Of a stretch of DNA of 64,000 bases, positions 7,577-16,089 are shown piece after piece. The position numbers and the translations under genes were made by a program. The first letter of the stretch is position 1; every line of letters begins with the position of its first letter. The stretch is from IMG/VR virus record IMGVR_UViG_3300029911_000002, positions 1 to 64,000 of that record, one strand, 5' to 3'. The DNA comes from a virus. The notes under the pieces were generated by a model. The model was not told the DNA's origin. It made no database searches and was given only the letters and a program-made list of their open reading frames with translations.

Positions 7577-7900
7577 TGTTGAAATATTTGATAATTATAT
7601 ATTAAAAACTACTAGGATTTTTACGAATTATTATATAAAGAAATATCTAAAAATTTTAATGATTATGGAGTTGCTGTTGTTTTTAGTCGTAAAATGATGG
7701 ATAATTTAAATTATCTTAATTGTAATTATAAAATTCATATTCAATATCAAGTAAATGATTATATAAACATAAATGATGTTTTTATATATCCATATTATGC
7801 AGCCAATGAATGTGATATTATATTAACAGATTTTGATTTTATTAAATATTATAGAAAACAAAAACTTAAAGAAATATGTTTAAACCAGGAGATAGAGTAG
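7557..7900 (+). pseudogene. Frameshifted RK-tail gene
   Basis: The ATG at 7557 opens MKIVKFNVEIFDNYIL and runs to about 7622 (KTTRIFT). The next frame continues E-L-L-Y-K-E-I-S-K-N-F and is open through the ATG at 7694 to the tail YYRKQKLKEICLNQEIE at 7900. One missing or extra base near 7622 (after ATTTTTAC) separates the halves. The second half alone (from 7694) could still be translated. Confidence 0.5.
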
Positions 7901-8118
7901 TTTGCATAAATGATGAAAATAATTGTGATCCAAATATAAATCTAATTAAATATAATATTTATATTGTAAAAGAGTTACATGAATATACCAATAATAGAAT
8001 AATATTAGAATATCATGAAAATAGTTTATATTATAATACTAGATTTATATTATTAAAAGAATATAGAAAAGAAAAACTCAAACAAATAGAATTATGTTCA
8101 AACCAGGAGATAAAGTAG
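7876..8118 (+). CDS. Small SH3-like RK-tail protein
   Basis: 80 residues: M-F-K-P-G-D-R-V-V-C-I-N, central IKYNIYIV strand, tail KEYRKEKLKQIELCSNQEIK. It is one of the run of close paralogues between 7876 and 9742 (with 8789 as an unrelated insert). The start overlaps the previous stop by 25 bases because CSNQEI codons double as the next gene's start. Confidence 0.75.
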   Translation: MFKPGDRVVCINDENNCDPNINLIKYNIYIVKELHEYTNNRIILEYHENSLYYNTRFILLKEYRKEKLKQIELCSNQEIK

Positions 8119-8330
8119 TGTGTATTAATGATAAATATTTTTATAATGATAAATCTATAATAGAAATGATTAAATATAATATTTATACAATAAATAGAAT
8201 TGCAGAAATTTCAGGTAGCAATACAGATAGAGTTGTATTATATGAATGTAAACGTATGTATTTTTCACACAGATTCATATCATTAAAAGAATATAGAAAA
8301 CAAAAATTATTAGAAATATGTTCAAAGTAG
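8094..8330 (+). CDS. Small SH3-like RK-tail protein
   Basis: 78 residues: M-F-K-P-G-D-K-V-V-C-I-N, IKYNIYTI strand, tail KEYRKQKLLEICSK. Its stop is TAG (8328-8330), one of the few natural TAG stops in the window. Confidence 0.75.
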   Translation: MFKPGDKVVCINDKYFYNDKSIIEMIKYNIYTINRIAEISGSNTDRVVLYECKRMYFSHRFISLKEYRKQKLLEICSK

Positions 8331-8584
8331 GAGATAAAGTAGTTTGTATTGATGTTAAAAAATATAATAATAATAATTATAATGTAAACCTAATTAAATA
8401 TAATATTTATACAATTAATATAGATTTTTCAGTTTTTGATAGATCAAGTTTTGGTAGATCAAGAGTTGAAATAAAAGAATGTTGTAATGAGACATTTTAT
8501 TCAGAGAGATTTATATTATTAAAAGAATATAGAAAACAAAAACTCAAACAAATAGAATTATGTTCAAACCAGGAGATAAAGTAG
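8318..8584 (+). CDS. Small SH3-like RK-tail protein
   Basis: 88 residues: M-F-K-V-G-D-K-V-V-C-I-D, IKYNIYTI strand, tail KEYRKQKLKQIELCSNQEIK. Tail and overlap with the next gene are nearly identical to those of the gene at 7876. Confidence 0.75.
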   Translation: MFKVGDKVVCIDVKKYNNNNYNVNLIKYNIYTINIDFSVFDRSSFGRSRVEIKECCNETFYSERFILLKEYRKQKLKQIELCSNQEIK

Positions 8585-8799
8585 TTTGCATTGATCAACA
8601 ATATAGAAAAAAATACAATTTACCTAATACAATATTAGAAGTTACAGAATATAAAGATATAAGATATAAAAAATTATTTAGTGAAAATTTTATTATTTGT
8701 TTCAAAGATATAAAATATGGATATAATTATAATTGTTTTATGCTATTAAAAGAATATCGTAAATTAAAATTATTAAAATTAAATAAAAATGATAAGTGA
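8560..8799 (+). CDS. Small SH3-like RK-tail protein
   Basis: 79 residues: M-F-K-P-G-D-K-V-V-C-I-D start, divergent middle without the IKYNIYT strand, tail KEYRKLKLLKLNKNDK. Confidence 0.73.
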   Translation: MFKPGDKVVCIDQQYRKKYNLPNTILEVTEYKDIRYKKLFSENFIICFKDIKYGYNYNCFMLLKEYRKLKLLKLNKNDK

Positions 8800-9070
8800 A
8801 TCAAGTCTTGTTAATTATATAGAAAATCTAAATCTTAGAAAAACCCATGAATGTTTTGATACTAACTATATAATTGATAATAATTATATAATATGCATTG
8901 AATCATCTACTAATGTTTTTTTCATAGATAAAAAAATGAATTCGAACCTGTATATTTTCATAATTAATATTGAAAAATTAAAAGATATTTATTATAAAAA
9001 AACTGGTAAAAATATAGAAATTTTAATGAGAAAAGAAAAACTAAAAAAATTAGAAGAATGTTCAAGATAA
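8789..9070 (+). CDS. Hypothetical RK-tail protein with unrelated body
   Basis: 93 residues opening MISESSLVNYIENLN, with no SH3-like signature, yet ending LMRKEKLKKLEECSR. It shows that the tail is shared by proteins whose bodies are not homologous. Confidence 0.7.
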   Translation: MISESSLVNYIENLNLRKTHECFDTNYIIDNNYIICIESSTNVFFIDKKMNSNLYIFIINIEKLKDIYYKKTGKNIEILMRKEKLKKLEECSR

Positions 9071-9282
9071 GAGATAGAGTAGTTTGCATTGATAATTCTT
9101 ATTTATATGATATAAATCTATTACAATTAAATAATATTTATATAATTGAAGATATTTTTAGTTATGATACAGAAAATAATTATATTGGTATGATATTAGA
9201 AAAATATAATTTTGAATTTAATTCTAATAGATTTATATCATTAAAAGAATATAGAAAACAAAAAATATTAAAATTATGTTAA
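9058..9282 (+). CDS. Small SH3-like RK-tail protein
   Basis: 74 residues: M-F-K-I-R-D-R-V-V-C-I-D-N-S-Y-L; tail KEYRKQKILKLC. Near-paralogue of 9276 (both have CIDNSYL-D). Confidence 0.74.
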   Translation: MFKIRDRVVCIDNSYLYDINLLQLNNIYIIEDIFSYDTENNYIGMILEKYNFEFNSNRFISLKEYRKQKILKLC

Positions 9283-9521
9283 AACCAGGAGATAAAGTAA
9301 TTTGTATTGATAATTCTTATTTAGATGATAATAGTATGAGAAAATTATTATTAAACCATATTTATATAATTAAACTATGCTTTACATATCAATCAGATCA
9401 TTTTAATTATATTATATTAGAAAATGATTTTGAATATCATGAAAATAGATTTATAACATTAAAAGAATATAGAAAACAAAAACTATTAAAATTATGTTCA
9501 AACCAGGAGATAAGTTATTAG
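9276..9521 (+). CDS. Small SH3-like RK-tail protein
   Basis: 81 residues: M-L-K-P-G-D-K-V-I-C-I-D-N-S-Y-L; tail KEYRKQKLLKLCSNQEISY overlapping the next start. Confidence 0.74.
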   Translation: MLKPGDKVICIDNSYLDDNSMRKLLLNHIYIIKLCFTYQSDHFNYIILENDFEYHENRFITLKEYRKQKLLKLCSNQEISY

Positions 9522-9742
9522 AAATATCAACTAACAAAATTTTCACATTCTGTGATTATATAAAAACTATATCATATTCATCAAATTATAATGATATGAT
9601 AGTGAATGATTATGATTATGAAAATGGTTTAATATCAATCAATGAAGATGCAGAAAATTATCATAGAATTAATAAATATTTATCTATTAAAGAATGTAGA
9701 AAAGAAAAACTTAAAAAATTATATAAAGATTTTAATATTTAA
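9494..9742 (+). CDS. Small SH3-like RK-tail protein
   Basis: 82 residues: M-F-K-P-G-D-K-L-L-E-I; divergent body; tail KECRKEKLKKLYKDFNI. Last member of this tandem run. Confidence 0.72.
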   Translation: MFKPGDKLLEISTNKIFTFCDYIKTISYSSNYNDMIVNDYDYENGLISINEDAENYHRINKYLSIKECRKEKLKKLYKDFNI

Positions 9743-9835
9743 AGTTAAAAATCAATAAAATAAATAATATATTAATATCTAAATCATTTATATTTTATAT
9801 CTTTGTCATCATTATAATAATTATTTAAAATACTC

Positions 9836-10102
9836 ATGAAAATAACATATACTAAGCAAAAAGGGGCGAGAATTAAATATTCATTCAAAAGACCATTTTC
9901 AATTAATATAAATGGTTATTGGTGGAATTGTGAATTATTAAGATGGGAAAAAGAAGATGACTTCAATTTTTATAAATATGAATATACTAGTAATTATTAT
10001 TCTTTAAAATCAGTTAAAAGATTTCTTATAAAATATAAAGCACCAAAAGGTAAAGATTCCGTTACAAAAAAATTAAATAAAAATATAAAAAAGTGTAAAT
10101 AA
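9836..10102 (+). CDS. Hypothetical basic protein, 88 aa
   Basis: Strongly basic, many Lys and Tyr, with a W-W-N-C-E segment (~30). The Lys-rich C-terminus (KKLNKNIKKCK) lacks the RK-tail pattern. No RNA- or DNA-binding family recognised. It has about 90 bases of AT-rich leader and precedes a structured non-coding stretch. Confidence 0.6.
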   Translation: MKITYTKQKGARIKYSFKRPFSININGYWWNCELLRWEKEDDFNFYKYEYTSNYYSLKSVKRFLIKYKAPKGKDSVTKKLNKNIKKCK

Positions 10103-10490
10103 AATAAACTTTTTTAAAATATTATACTATTAAATATAATTAAACAAATAGTTCTTTGATGTCATGATAAAAGTAATAAGTTTGATTAAAAATCAAACTG
10201 AAACTTTTAATCGTTATACATATCAATAATATTGATTACAGTAAACATAGAACGATTAATACACTTTTAAATACATCTTAACAACGGACTATAATAAGTC
10301 TTAAAAATGGTTGTTCGTTATGTAGTTTAAATAATTAAAAGCGACTACGATTTCTTTAAATTATTAAAGAATAGTGTGTTCGGATAAAGAATTTCATCAA
10401 ACGAAATTCAAACGTCACAGCAAGTACAAATTTGTATAAGTTTAAGTTGACGGTATACCTATTAATATATCAACCATGTGGATTAATCAT
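10103..10490 (+). ncRNA. Candidate structured RNA with several hairpins
   Basis: No ORF. At least five perfect local hairpins: GTTTGATT/AATCAAAC (10180-10198), ATCAAT/ATTGAT (10222-10236), GAATTTC/GAAATTC (10389-10409), plus GACT/AGTC and AACAAC/GTTGTT around 10275-10320. AATCGTT and AACGATT enclose the second hairpin. The motif ATCAACCA-Y-GT near the 3' end also occurs at ~168 in the segment 1-320, so the two may be related. No promoter or terminator seen. Confidence 0.45.
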
Positions 10491-10493
10491 GAT

Positions 10494-10577
10494 ATGAAAG
10501 TTATCATAAAAAAAGATTTAGTTGGAAGTAAATTAAGAAAAAGAAAATTATTAAAAATAAATGAAAATAGGAGATAA
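10494..10577 (+). CDS. Tail-only mini ORF
   Basis: 27 residues: a ten-residue lead (MKVIIKKDLV) and then little more than the RK tail, SKLRKRKLLKINENR. It overlaps the next start as full-length members do. It is probably the remnant of a gene whose body was deleted, or a leader that couples translation to the gene at 10561. Confidence 0.4.
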   Translation: MKVIIKKDLVGSKLRKRKLLKINENRR

Positions 10578-10785
10578 AGTTTTATTTACTGATTATTTTT
10601 ATGAACATCATAAATATATAACAGATAATAGATATAATATTTTTACAATCAAAGATTATTTTAGCGATAATTTCACCATTATTTCTTTATATGAACTTCC
10701 AATGTATTATTTTGAACCAAAAAATTTAATAACAGTATCAGAAATTAGAAAAAAAAAATTAAAAAAATTAAAAATATATGAATAA
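10561..10785 (+). CDS. Small SH3-like RK-tail protein
   Basis: 74 residues: M-K-I-G-D-K-V-L-F-T-D; tail SEIRKKKLKKLKIYE. Overlaps the NMN adenylyltransferase start by 8 bases, so translation is probably coupled. Confidence 0.73.
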   Translation: MKIGDKVLFTDYFYEHHKYITDNRYNIFTIKDYFSDNFTIISLYELPMYYFEPKNLITVSEIRKKKLKKLKIYE

Positions 10786-11329
10786 ATTCGGAGTAATATT
10801 AGCAAGAGTTCAGCCAGTACATAATGGTCATATGGCATTAATTAAAAAGGCATATGATGAAAATGAAAATGTAGTATTTTTAGTTGGAAGTGCGGATAAA
10901 GTTGACTCAAGAAATCCAATTCCAGTTAGCATTAGAATTGAAATGCTAAAAGATGCATTAAAAGAAGCTAAGTTGATTGATAAATGTTTAATAATACCAT
11001 TAGATGATTTAACTTCAGAAAGTGATAATTCTATTGAATGGGGTTTTTATCTTTATACTAAAATAGTAGATCAAATTAAAGATAGTTGTTTCACTATGTA
11101 TTATTCAGATGGATTTGAAATCATCACTAAATGGTTTCCAGGATTTATGTTCAAAAATAATGTATCTCTGGTGCTATTAGCAAGAGGAACTGTTGAAGAT
11201 GGTGTATCTGCTACCGAAGTTAGAAAAGCTATACTGAGCAATTCTCCTGAGCTAAAAAACATGGTTCCAAAATCAGTCTATAATAACAGAAATACGATTA
11301 AATCATTTATTGAATTAAATAAAGAATGA
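10778..11329 (+). CDS. Nicotinamide-nucleotide adenylyltransferase (NadM/NadR type)
   Basis: 183 residues. The nucleotidyltransferase signature is clear: ILARVQPVHNGHMALI (residues ~7-22), with the H-x-G-H pair as N-G-H, and the C-terminal SATEVRKAI (~146-154), equivalent to the I-S-S-T-x-x-R motif that binds ATP. The enzyme class joins NMN and ATP to give NAD+. Length fits the archaeal-type NadM or NadR N-domain. Phages use such enzymes in NAD+ rebuilding, often beside NadV or Prs, neither of which is in this window. Pantetheine-phosphate adenylyltransferase is a less likely alternative. Confidence 0.85.
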   Translation: MNKFGVILARVQPVHNGHMALIKKAYDENENVVFLVGSADKVDSRNPIPVSIRIEMLKDALKEAKLIDKCLIIPLDDLTSESDNSIEWGFYLYTKIVDQIKDSCFTMYYSDGFEIITKWFPGFMFKNNVSLVLLARGTVEDGVSATEVRKAILSNSPELKNMVPKSVYNNRNTIKSFIELNKE

Positions 11330-11610
11330 AAAATATTTATATAACAAAAGATGAACTTGATAATTTCACAGAAGAACAATTAAATAGATTAGTATTTGTT
11401 TTTTATGATGGGCAAGGAGACACTAGCGTTATGATATGGAAAGATTTTATTGAATTATCAAAAGAATGGGAGAAAGAACTTGGAATTGGATTTCCAAAAA
11501 ATTCAGATAAATTTGATTTTTTATATAAAGATAGTGAACTAAATGGTAATATAAGTGAATTTCTATATTTTGATTTTAATAATGAATACAAAAGAATTTA
11601 TTTTAAATAA
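11326..11610 (+). CDS. Hypothetical acidic protein, 94 aa
   Basis: Not recognised. Acidic, opening MKNIYITKDELDNFTEEQL; contains V-F-Y-D-G-Q-G-D-T-S-V and many aromatic residues near the C-terminus. Overlaps the NMNAT gene by 4 bases (ATGA). Confidence 0.7.
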   Translation: MKNIYITKDELDNFTEEQLNRLVFVFYDGQGDTSVMIWKDFIELSKEWEKELGIGFPKNSDKFDFLYKDSELNGNISEFLYFDFNNEYKRIYFK

Positions 11611-11618
11611 TAATTATT

Positions 11619-11855
11619 ATGGCAAAAGATTATTTTGATAAAGAATTTAAAAAAATGTGGATGGAAACGTGCATTGAATCTTGGAATGATCAATTTCTTG
11701 GAATATACTATACAAAACCATTTGAGGAAATTATTTATCTACATAATAATATAGAAGAATTAGAAAGATATATTTCAGCATATGAAAAAAAATATGATAC
11801 TAAACTAACATATAGATTAGATAACGGTTGCTCTTATATTTCACAATTAAAATAG
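11619..11855 (+). CDS. Hypothetical protein, 78 aa
   Basis: Not recognised. Contains W-N-D-Q-F-L-G-I-Y-Y-T-K-P and a C-terminal coiled stretch. Ends in TAG (11853-11855); an in-frame TAA follows eight codons later, so read-through would add only a few residues. Confidence 0.65.
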   Translation: MAKDYFDKEFKKMWMETCIESWNDQFLGIYYTKPFEEIIYLHNNIEELERYISAYEKKYDTKLTYRLDNGCSYISQLK

Positions 11856-11859
11856 AGAT

Positions 11860-12153
11860 ATGAAAGAGCACAATCACAATAATGATATTAATTATAATGC
11901 TGTTATTGAACAATGTGGTTTAATATTATATAAAAAGAAAGCAATAGGTAATAAAGCAAGATTATTGTATATAATTCAAGCAAAATCTGGTAGATATGAT
12001 CATCAAAGTATTATTATAATAAAAGAAATTAATAAAGATTTCATAAAAATAAATGATTCTAATGATATAGAATCAAAATTATATGAACCAGATAGATTAC
12101 TTTATAACCAAATAAAAGAATATATAATAGAAGCAAATTATGAATATAGATAG
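11860..12153 (+). CDS. Hypothetical protein, 97 aa
   Basis: Not recognised. N-terminal His/Asn-rich stretch (MKEHNHNNDIN), then a small beta-rich body (QSIIIIKEIN). Stops with TAG at 12151-12153, backed up by TAA eight codons on. Overlaps the RNA ligase start by 14 bases. Confidence 0.65.
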   Translation: MKEHNHNNDINYNAVIEQCGLILYKKKAIGNKARLLYIIQAKSGRYDHQSIIIIKEINKDFIKINDSNDIESKLYEPDRLLYNQIKEYIIEANYEYR

Positions 12154-13162
12154 AAAATTAGCAACAATTCAGGTAATTAAAGACATATTACCAATTAAAG
12201 GAGCAGATAGAATAGAGGTTGCACGCATAAAAGGTTGGAAAGTAGTAGTTAAAAAAGACGAATTTAAAGTAGGTGACAAAGTTGTTTATTTTGAAATTGA
12301 TTCACTATTACCTATTAGAGAAGAATTTGAATTTCTTAGAAATAGTTCATATAGAAAAACTGATGAACAAGAAGGTTTCCTCTTGAGAACGGTCAAATTA
12401 CGCAAACAATTTTCATGTGGACTAATAATGTCATTAGATATTTTAAATGATACACCTTGTCATATATTTAAATTGACAGAAGGTGATGATGTATCTGATT
12501 ATCTAAATGTTGTAAAATTTGAAGTTCCAATACCTGATGAACTTAAAGCTGATGTTGTTGGTCCTATTCCTTCATTCATATTGAAGACAAATGAAGAACG
12601 CGCACAAAATTTATCTGATGATTTCGATGAATGGAAAAAAGATAATGTAATATTCTATGAAACAGAGAAACTTGATGGTCAATCTACCACTATGTATTTA
12701 CATAATGGAGTATTTGGCGTGTGTGGTAGAAACTGGGAATTTAAAAGAAATCCAAATAATTTATTTTGGAAATTTGCAATTGAAAATAATATTGAAGAGA
12801 AATTAAGAATATATGGTAAAAATATTGCTGTTCAAGGTGAATTAATTGGTTCAGGAATAGAAGGCAATAACTATAAATTAAGCCATAAAACAATAAAATA
12901 TTTTAGAGTTTTTAATATAGATGAATATAAATTGGAAGATTATAATACATTCGTTGATATTGTAACTAATGTATTAAATGCTGACACGGTTCCTTTAATT
13001 TGTAGTTATTATAAATTACCTGGCACTATTGATGAAATATTAAAACATGTTGAAGGCAAATCTGTATTAACAAATTCATCAAAAAGGGAGGGAAGTGTAT
13101 TTAAATCAATTGATTCATCAATAAGTTTTAAGGTCATTAACAATGAATATTTAATTAATTGA
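12140..13162 (+). CDS. RNA ligase, Rnl5/DraRnl-like (TIGR02306 family)
   Basis: 340 residues. An N-terminal OB-like domain (~1-100, VKKDEFKVGDKVVYFEID) precedes the adenylyltransferase domain. Motif I is EKLDGQS (~175-181; the Lys accepts AMP), motif IV-like VQGELIGSGIEG (~233-244), then REGSVFKS (~311-318) and motif V SFKVIN (~324-329). The layout with an N-terminal OB module is that of Deinococcus Rnl, which seals 3'-OH/5'-phosphate nicks in RNA. With the kinase-phosphatase at 36663 it gives a full end-healing and sealing route for cleaved tRNA. Confidence 0.88.
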   Translation: MNIDRKLATIQVIKDILPIKGADRIEVARIKGWKVVVKKDEFKVGDKVVYFEIDSLLPIREEFEFLRNSSYRKTDEQEGFLLRTVKLRKQFSCGLIMSLDILNDTPCHIFKLTEGDDVSDYLNVVKFEVPIPDELKADVVGPIPSFILKTNEERAQNLSDDFDEWKKDNVIFYETEKLDGQSTTMYLHNGVFGVCGRNWEFKRNPNNLFWKFAIENNIEEKLRIYGKNIAVQGELIGSGIEGNNYKLSHKTIKYFRVFNIDEYKLEDYNTFVDIVTNVLNADTVPLICSYYKLPGTIDEILKHVEGKSVLTNSSKREGSVFKSIDSSISFKVINNEYLIN

Positions 13163-13255
13163 TAATCAACAAATTACGGGAAGATATTATATATTTATAT
13201 TATATATCATGATCTTGCATCTTTTTTATAATACATTTAATATTAGTGAATTACA

Positions 13256-13578
13256 ATGGTAGAATTTAAATTTAAAATTAGTGATGAAGCATTTAATTTA
13301 TTGATGTACATTAAAGAGCATAAACAAGCAGAATATCGTGATTATGAATTTGAAAATATAGATAAATTTATAAAATCTAATAATGAATTTATTACAGTTG
13401 AACAATTTAAACATAGAAATTGTAATGGAACTTATTATTTAATCGACTTGAGATACATAATTTAGTTTGTAGTAATAATTTTGCATGGCATCCTACATTT
13501 ATATTAACTGAAATAGGTAAAAAAATGTTAGAAAATAATTGTAGAAGAATTAAATTAGAAAATTTAAATAAAATATAA
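13256..13578 (+). pseudogene. Frameshifted winged-helix-like RK-tail gene
   Basis: Residues 1-66 are read in one frame (MVEFKFKISDEAFNLLMYI ... NCNGTYYLIDL), ending at TAG 13463-13465. A -1 shifted frame continues HNLVCSNNFAWHPTFILTEI-GKKML and the tail CRRIKLENLNKI to TAA at 13576. The combined product aligns along its whole length with the intact gene at 13792, so this is a single-base indel near 13445. Confidence 0.6.
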
Positions 13579-13582
13579 AAAA

Positions 13583-13804
13583 ATGTTTAAACATGGTGAT
13601 GTAGTAATTGCATTAGAAACATATGATAATTTAATTGTAATAAATAATTCTTATATTATTGAACGTACTGGATATGTGAAAAATAGAAAAAAATATTATG
13701 TAATATTACAGTATCCGCCTGGTTTTTATATAGAAGAAGAAAAATTTAAATTAGATATAAAATATCAAAGAATAGAAAAATTGAAAAAAATATGCAAAAT
13801 ATAA
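13583..13804 (+). CDS. Small SH3-like RK-tail protein
   Basis: 73 residues: M-F-K-H-G-D-V-V-I-A-L; tail YQRIEKLKKICKI, a divergent version. Overlaps the next gene by 13 bases. Confidence 0.7.
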   Translation: MFKHGDVVIALETYDNLIVINNSYIIERTGYVKNRKKYYVILQYPPGFYIEEEKFKLDIKYQRIEKLKKICKI

Positions 13805-14136
13805 TAAATAGCAGAAATATTATTAATAATATTAGTCATGATGCTCATAAATTATTAATTTATATTTATGAGAATGGTAGTGCTGAATATAAAGATCCAC
13901 AATATCAATCTATCTCTGATTTTATAGGCAATTCATTATATTTGAATCTTGTTGAAGAATTTAAAATAAGAAATTGTGACGGTACACTTTATTTAATACC
14001 AGAGTTAATAAAATATTCATTAGTTGATAAATATTTTTCAGAATATACTGATAAATATATATTATCTGATTTTGGTAAAAAAATACTTGTTAGCGTTATT
14101 AGAAAAGAAAAATTAAAAAAATTAGAAAAATTATAA
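13792..14136 (+). CDS. Winged-helix-like RK-tail protein
   Basis: 114 residues. Helix H-K-L-L-I-Y-I-Y-E-N-G-S-A-E-Y, a central V-E-E-F-K-I-R-N-C-D-G-T segment, then YILSDFGKKIL, which resembles the L-T-x-x-G-x-x-L wing end of small winged-helix proteins. Tail VIRKEKLKKLEKL. The resemblance to DNA-binding winged helices is weak. Paralogue of the broken gene at 13256. Confidence 0.65.
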   Translation: MQNIINSRNIINNISHDAHKLLIYIYENGSAEYKDPQYQSISDFIGNSLYLNLVEEFKIRNCDGTLYLIPELIKYSLVDKYFSEYTDKYILSDFGKKILVSVIRKEKLKKLEKL

Positions 14137-14141
14137 AAAAT

Positions 14142-14558
14142 ATGCAAAAAATAGTAATAGTAAATAGTAATAATGGTTGTACTTTTTCATTATCAACAAA
14201 AGTTATACGTAGATATTTCGAACTTTCAAATTTGGGTAAACCATATTTTTATATCAGAGATTATAGTTATTTAAATATCACTAAATATAAAAAAATTGAA
14301 GATGCTGATGATTATTTTTATACTTCATTTAATGATTTAGGAAAAGAATTAACAAATGAAAATAACATTTTTGATAAAGAAAATTATTTTGATCAAATGG
14401 AAATTTTAAGAGATGATGTAAATTTAGTTAAAGCAGTGGAAGAAATAAAACCTGACGAAATAAAAATTGTTGAAATTCCAGATGATGTTGAATGGTATAT
14501 TAGAGAAGAAGATGATGGACATGAATCAATAGAAGAAACACATAGATCTTGGTTTTAA
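14142..14558 (+). CDS. Hypothetical acidic protein, 138 aa
   Basis: Not recognised. N-terminal beta-rich half (MQKIVIVNSNNGCTFSLS) and a very acidic C-terminus (IREEDDGHESIEETHRSWF). No RK tail. Confidence 0.7.
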   Translation: MQKIVIVNSNNGCTFSLSTKVIRRYFELSNLGKPYFYIRDYSYLNITKYKKIEDADDYFYTSFNDLGKELTNENNIFDKENYFDQMEILRDDVNLVKAVEEIKPDEIKIVEIPDDVEWYIREEDDGHESIEETHRSWF

Positions 14559-14574
14559 TTAATTAAATAAATAT

Positions 14575-15042
14575 ATGAAAAAAGAGTTTTATAGTTATTC
14601 TGATGAAGAACAAAAACAAATAAAAAGAATTCAAGCATTTAGTTTGATGAAAGAAATAGAAATTATTAATTGTGATAAATTAGATGATGAAACGCACACA
14701 CAGTTAATGATATATGTTGTGTTATTTTCTAATCCTCACTTATCATATCTTAATAAATTTAATACAGAATATACTATTGTAGGCAATGAGATTATTGAAA
14801 AAACTTATACAGTTAATAAAAAAATCGAAAAAATCGAAAAAATAAAACCTGATTATATTTTTGAAAGAAAAGAATATAAAAGAAAAACAGTAGTAGAAGG
14901 AAAGGTAGGAATTGTAAATGATTATGAAGAATATGTTAATAGTAAGAAATATTATGAATATTCAGATGATAGTTATGAAAGGAAAAATTGGAGAACTATT
15001 GAATATAAATGGAAAAATTACATTAAAGAAATAAATATATGA
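14575..15042 (+). CDS. Hypothetical protein, 155 aa
   Basis: Not recognised. Helical N-terminus, then a Lys/Glu-rich coiled region with the repeats K-K-I-E-K-I-E-K-I (~82-90), and a Tyr-rich C-terminus. Overlaps the downstream lipoprotein by 4 bases. Confidence 0.7.
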   Translation: MKKEFYSYSDEEQKQIKRIQAFSLMKEIEIINCDKLDDETHTQLMIYVVLFSNPHLSYLNKFNTEYTIVGNEIIEKTYTVNKKIEKIEKIKPDYIFERKEYKRKTVVEGKVGIVNDYEEYVNSKKYYEYSDDSYERKNWRTIEYKWKNYIKEINI

Positions 15043-15485
15043 AAAAATTATTTTTATGTGCATTGTTTAGTGTATTATTTTTGTCTTGTCAAAAATATAA
15101 AACATATGTGACAAAACCAGTTGTTTTAAGACAAATGGTTAAAACTGAAGTATCAAATAAATCAGCAAGTGGTAGTTTTTTATTGGTTTATGGGATTTAT
15201 AACTCTAAAGAAAAAACCGAATTGATGGTTAGATGTTTAGGAAACGTAGATGGTATGTATAGATTAATTGAGTTGCCAATGAAGAGCGTTAGAATAAAGA
15301 TCAATAACAATATAATTACTCCAACATTACAATTTGTTTATTATAGTAATTACGAATTAAATATTAACTCTTTACTTTCTATAGGAGAATGTCCAGATCC
15401 ATTTTCTAACTATAACTTCCTATATTATATTATAAATATTCCAGAAAAATATATTCCAGAAAAATTAATACCAATAACATTATAA
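15039..15485 (+). CDS. Lipoprotein, 148 aa
   Basis: Signal peptide MKKLFLCALFSVLFLSC with lipobox L-S-C (Cys-17); the mature part starts QKYKTYVTKP. The predicted location is the outer or inner membrane of the host. No known domain seen. Phage lipoproteins often block superinfection, which is possible here but not shown. Confidence 0.78.
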   Translation: MKKLFLCALFSVLFLSCQKYKTYVTKPVVLRQMVKTEVSNKSASGSFLLVYGIYNSKEKTELMVRCLGNVDGMYRLIELPMKSVRIKINNNIITPTLQFVYYSNYELNINSLLSIGECPDPFSNYNFLYYIINIPEKYIPEKLIPITL

Positions 15486-15510
15486 TAAATTAAATTAAAA
15501 AATTATAAAT

Positions 15511-15798
15511 ATGAAAAAATTAATATTATTTAGTTGCATTTTATTATTTAGCTGTAATAATAAAATACATTATGATGGACAAGAGTTTGATAATTATGAT
15601 CAATATGTAGAATATTCCATTAATCAGTTGAAATCTCCAGTAGTAATTACTAATATTAGATCTAAATTTTATTCTAGTGATACTATATATTCTATTGTAG
15701 TTAAAGATGCCAATAATATAATTAAAGAATATGATTCACAATCAGAATTAATTGATATTATAGCAAAAACAAAAGATATTGGAGATACAATTAGATAA
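15511..15798 (+). CDS. Lipoprotein, 95 aa
   Basis: Signal peptide MKKLILFSCILLFSC with Cys-15, mature start NNKIHYDGQEFDNYDQY. Second lipoprotein in tandem with 15039; the mature parts are not alike. Function unknown. Confidence 0.78.
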   Translation: MKKLILFSCILLFSCNNKIHYDGQEFDNYDQYVEYSINQLKSPVVITNIRSKFYSSDTIYSIVVKDANNIIKEYDSQSELIDIIAKTKDIGDTIR

Positions 15799-15808
15799 AT
15801 AATATATT

Positions 15809-16086
15809 ATGGAACAAAATAAAGAAATTATTTACAGAGTTGTAAAAAATATATAAAATTATAGAAATATTTATAATTTTATAATTATCACAATAAAAAA
15901 TGCGATGTTATTATAGTTACTAATGTAGATAATCCTTATTATAGAATTATGAATAATGATAAAGAAAATTTGGAATATGATGAATATATTGATAGTCATG
16001 ATTTAAATATTTATTGACTTATTGATTATTTAATTTATTATGGATTAATGAATAAAAATTACAAACAATTAAATTTAAATAATTAA
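15809..16086 (+). pseudogene. Broken small gene (frameshift and in-frame TGA)
   Basis: ATG at 15809 opens MEQNKEIIYRVVKNI and hits TAA. A different frame from about 15890 reads HNKKCDVIIVTNVDNPYYRI and stays open except for TGA at 16015-16017 (DLNIY-TGA-LIDYLIYYG), ending TAA at 16084. At least one indel and one nonsense codon are needed to join it. Confidence 0.45.
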
Positions 16087-16089
16087 ATC

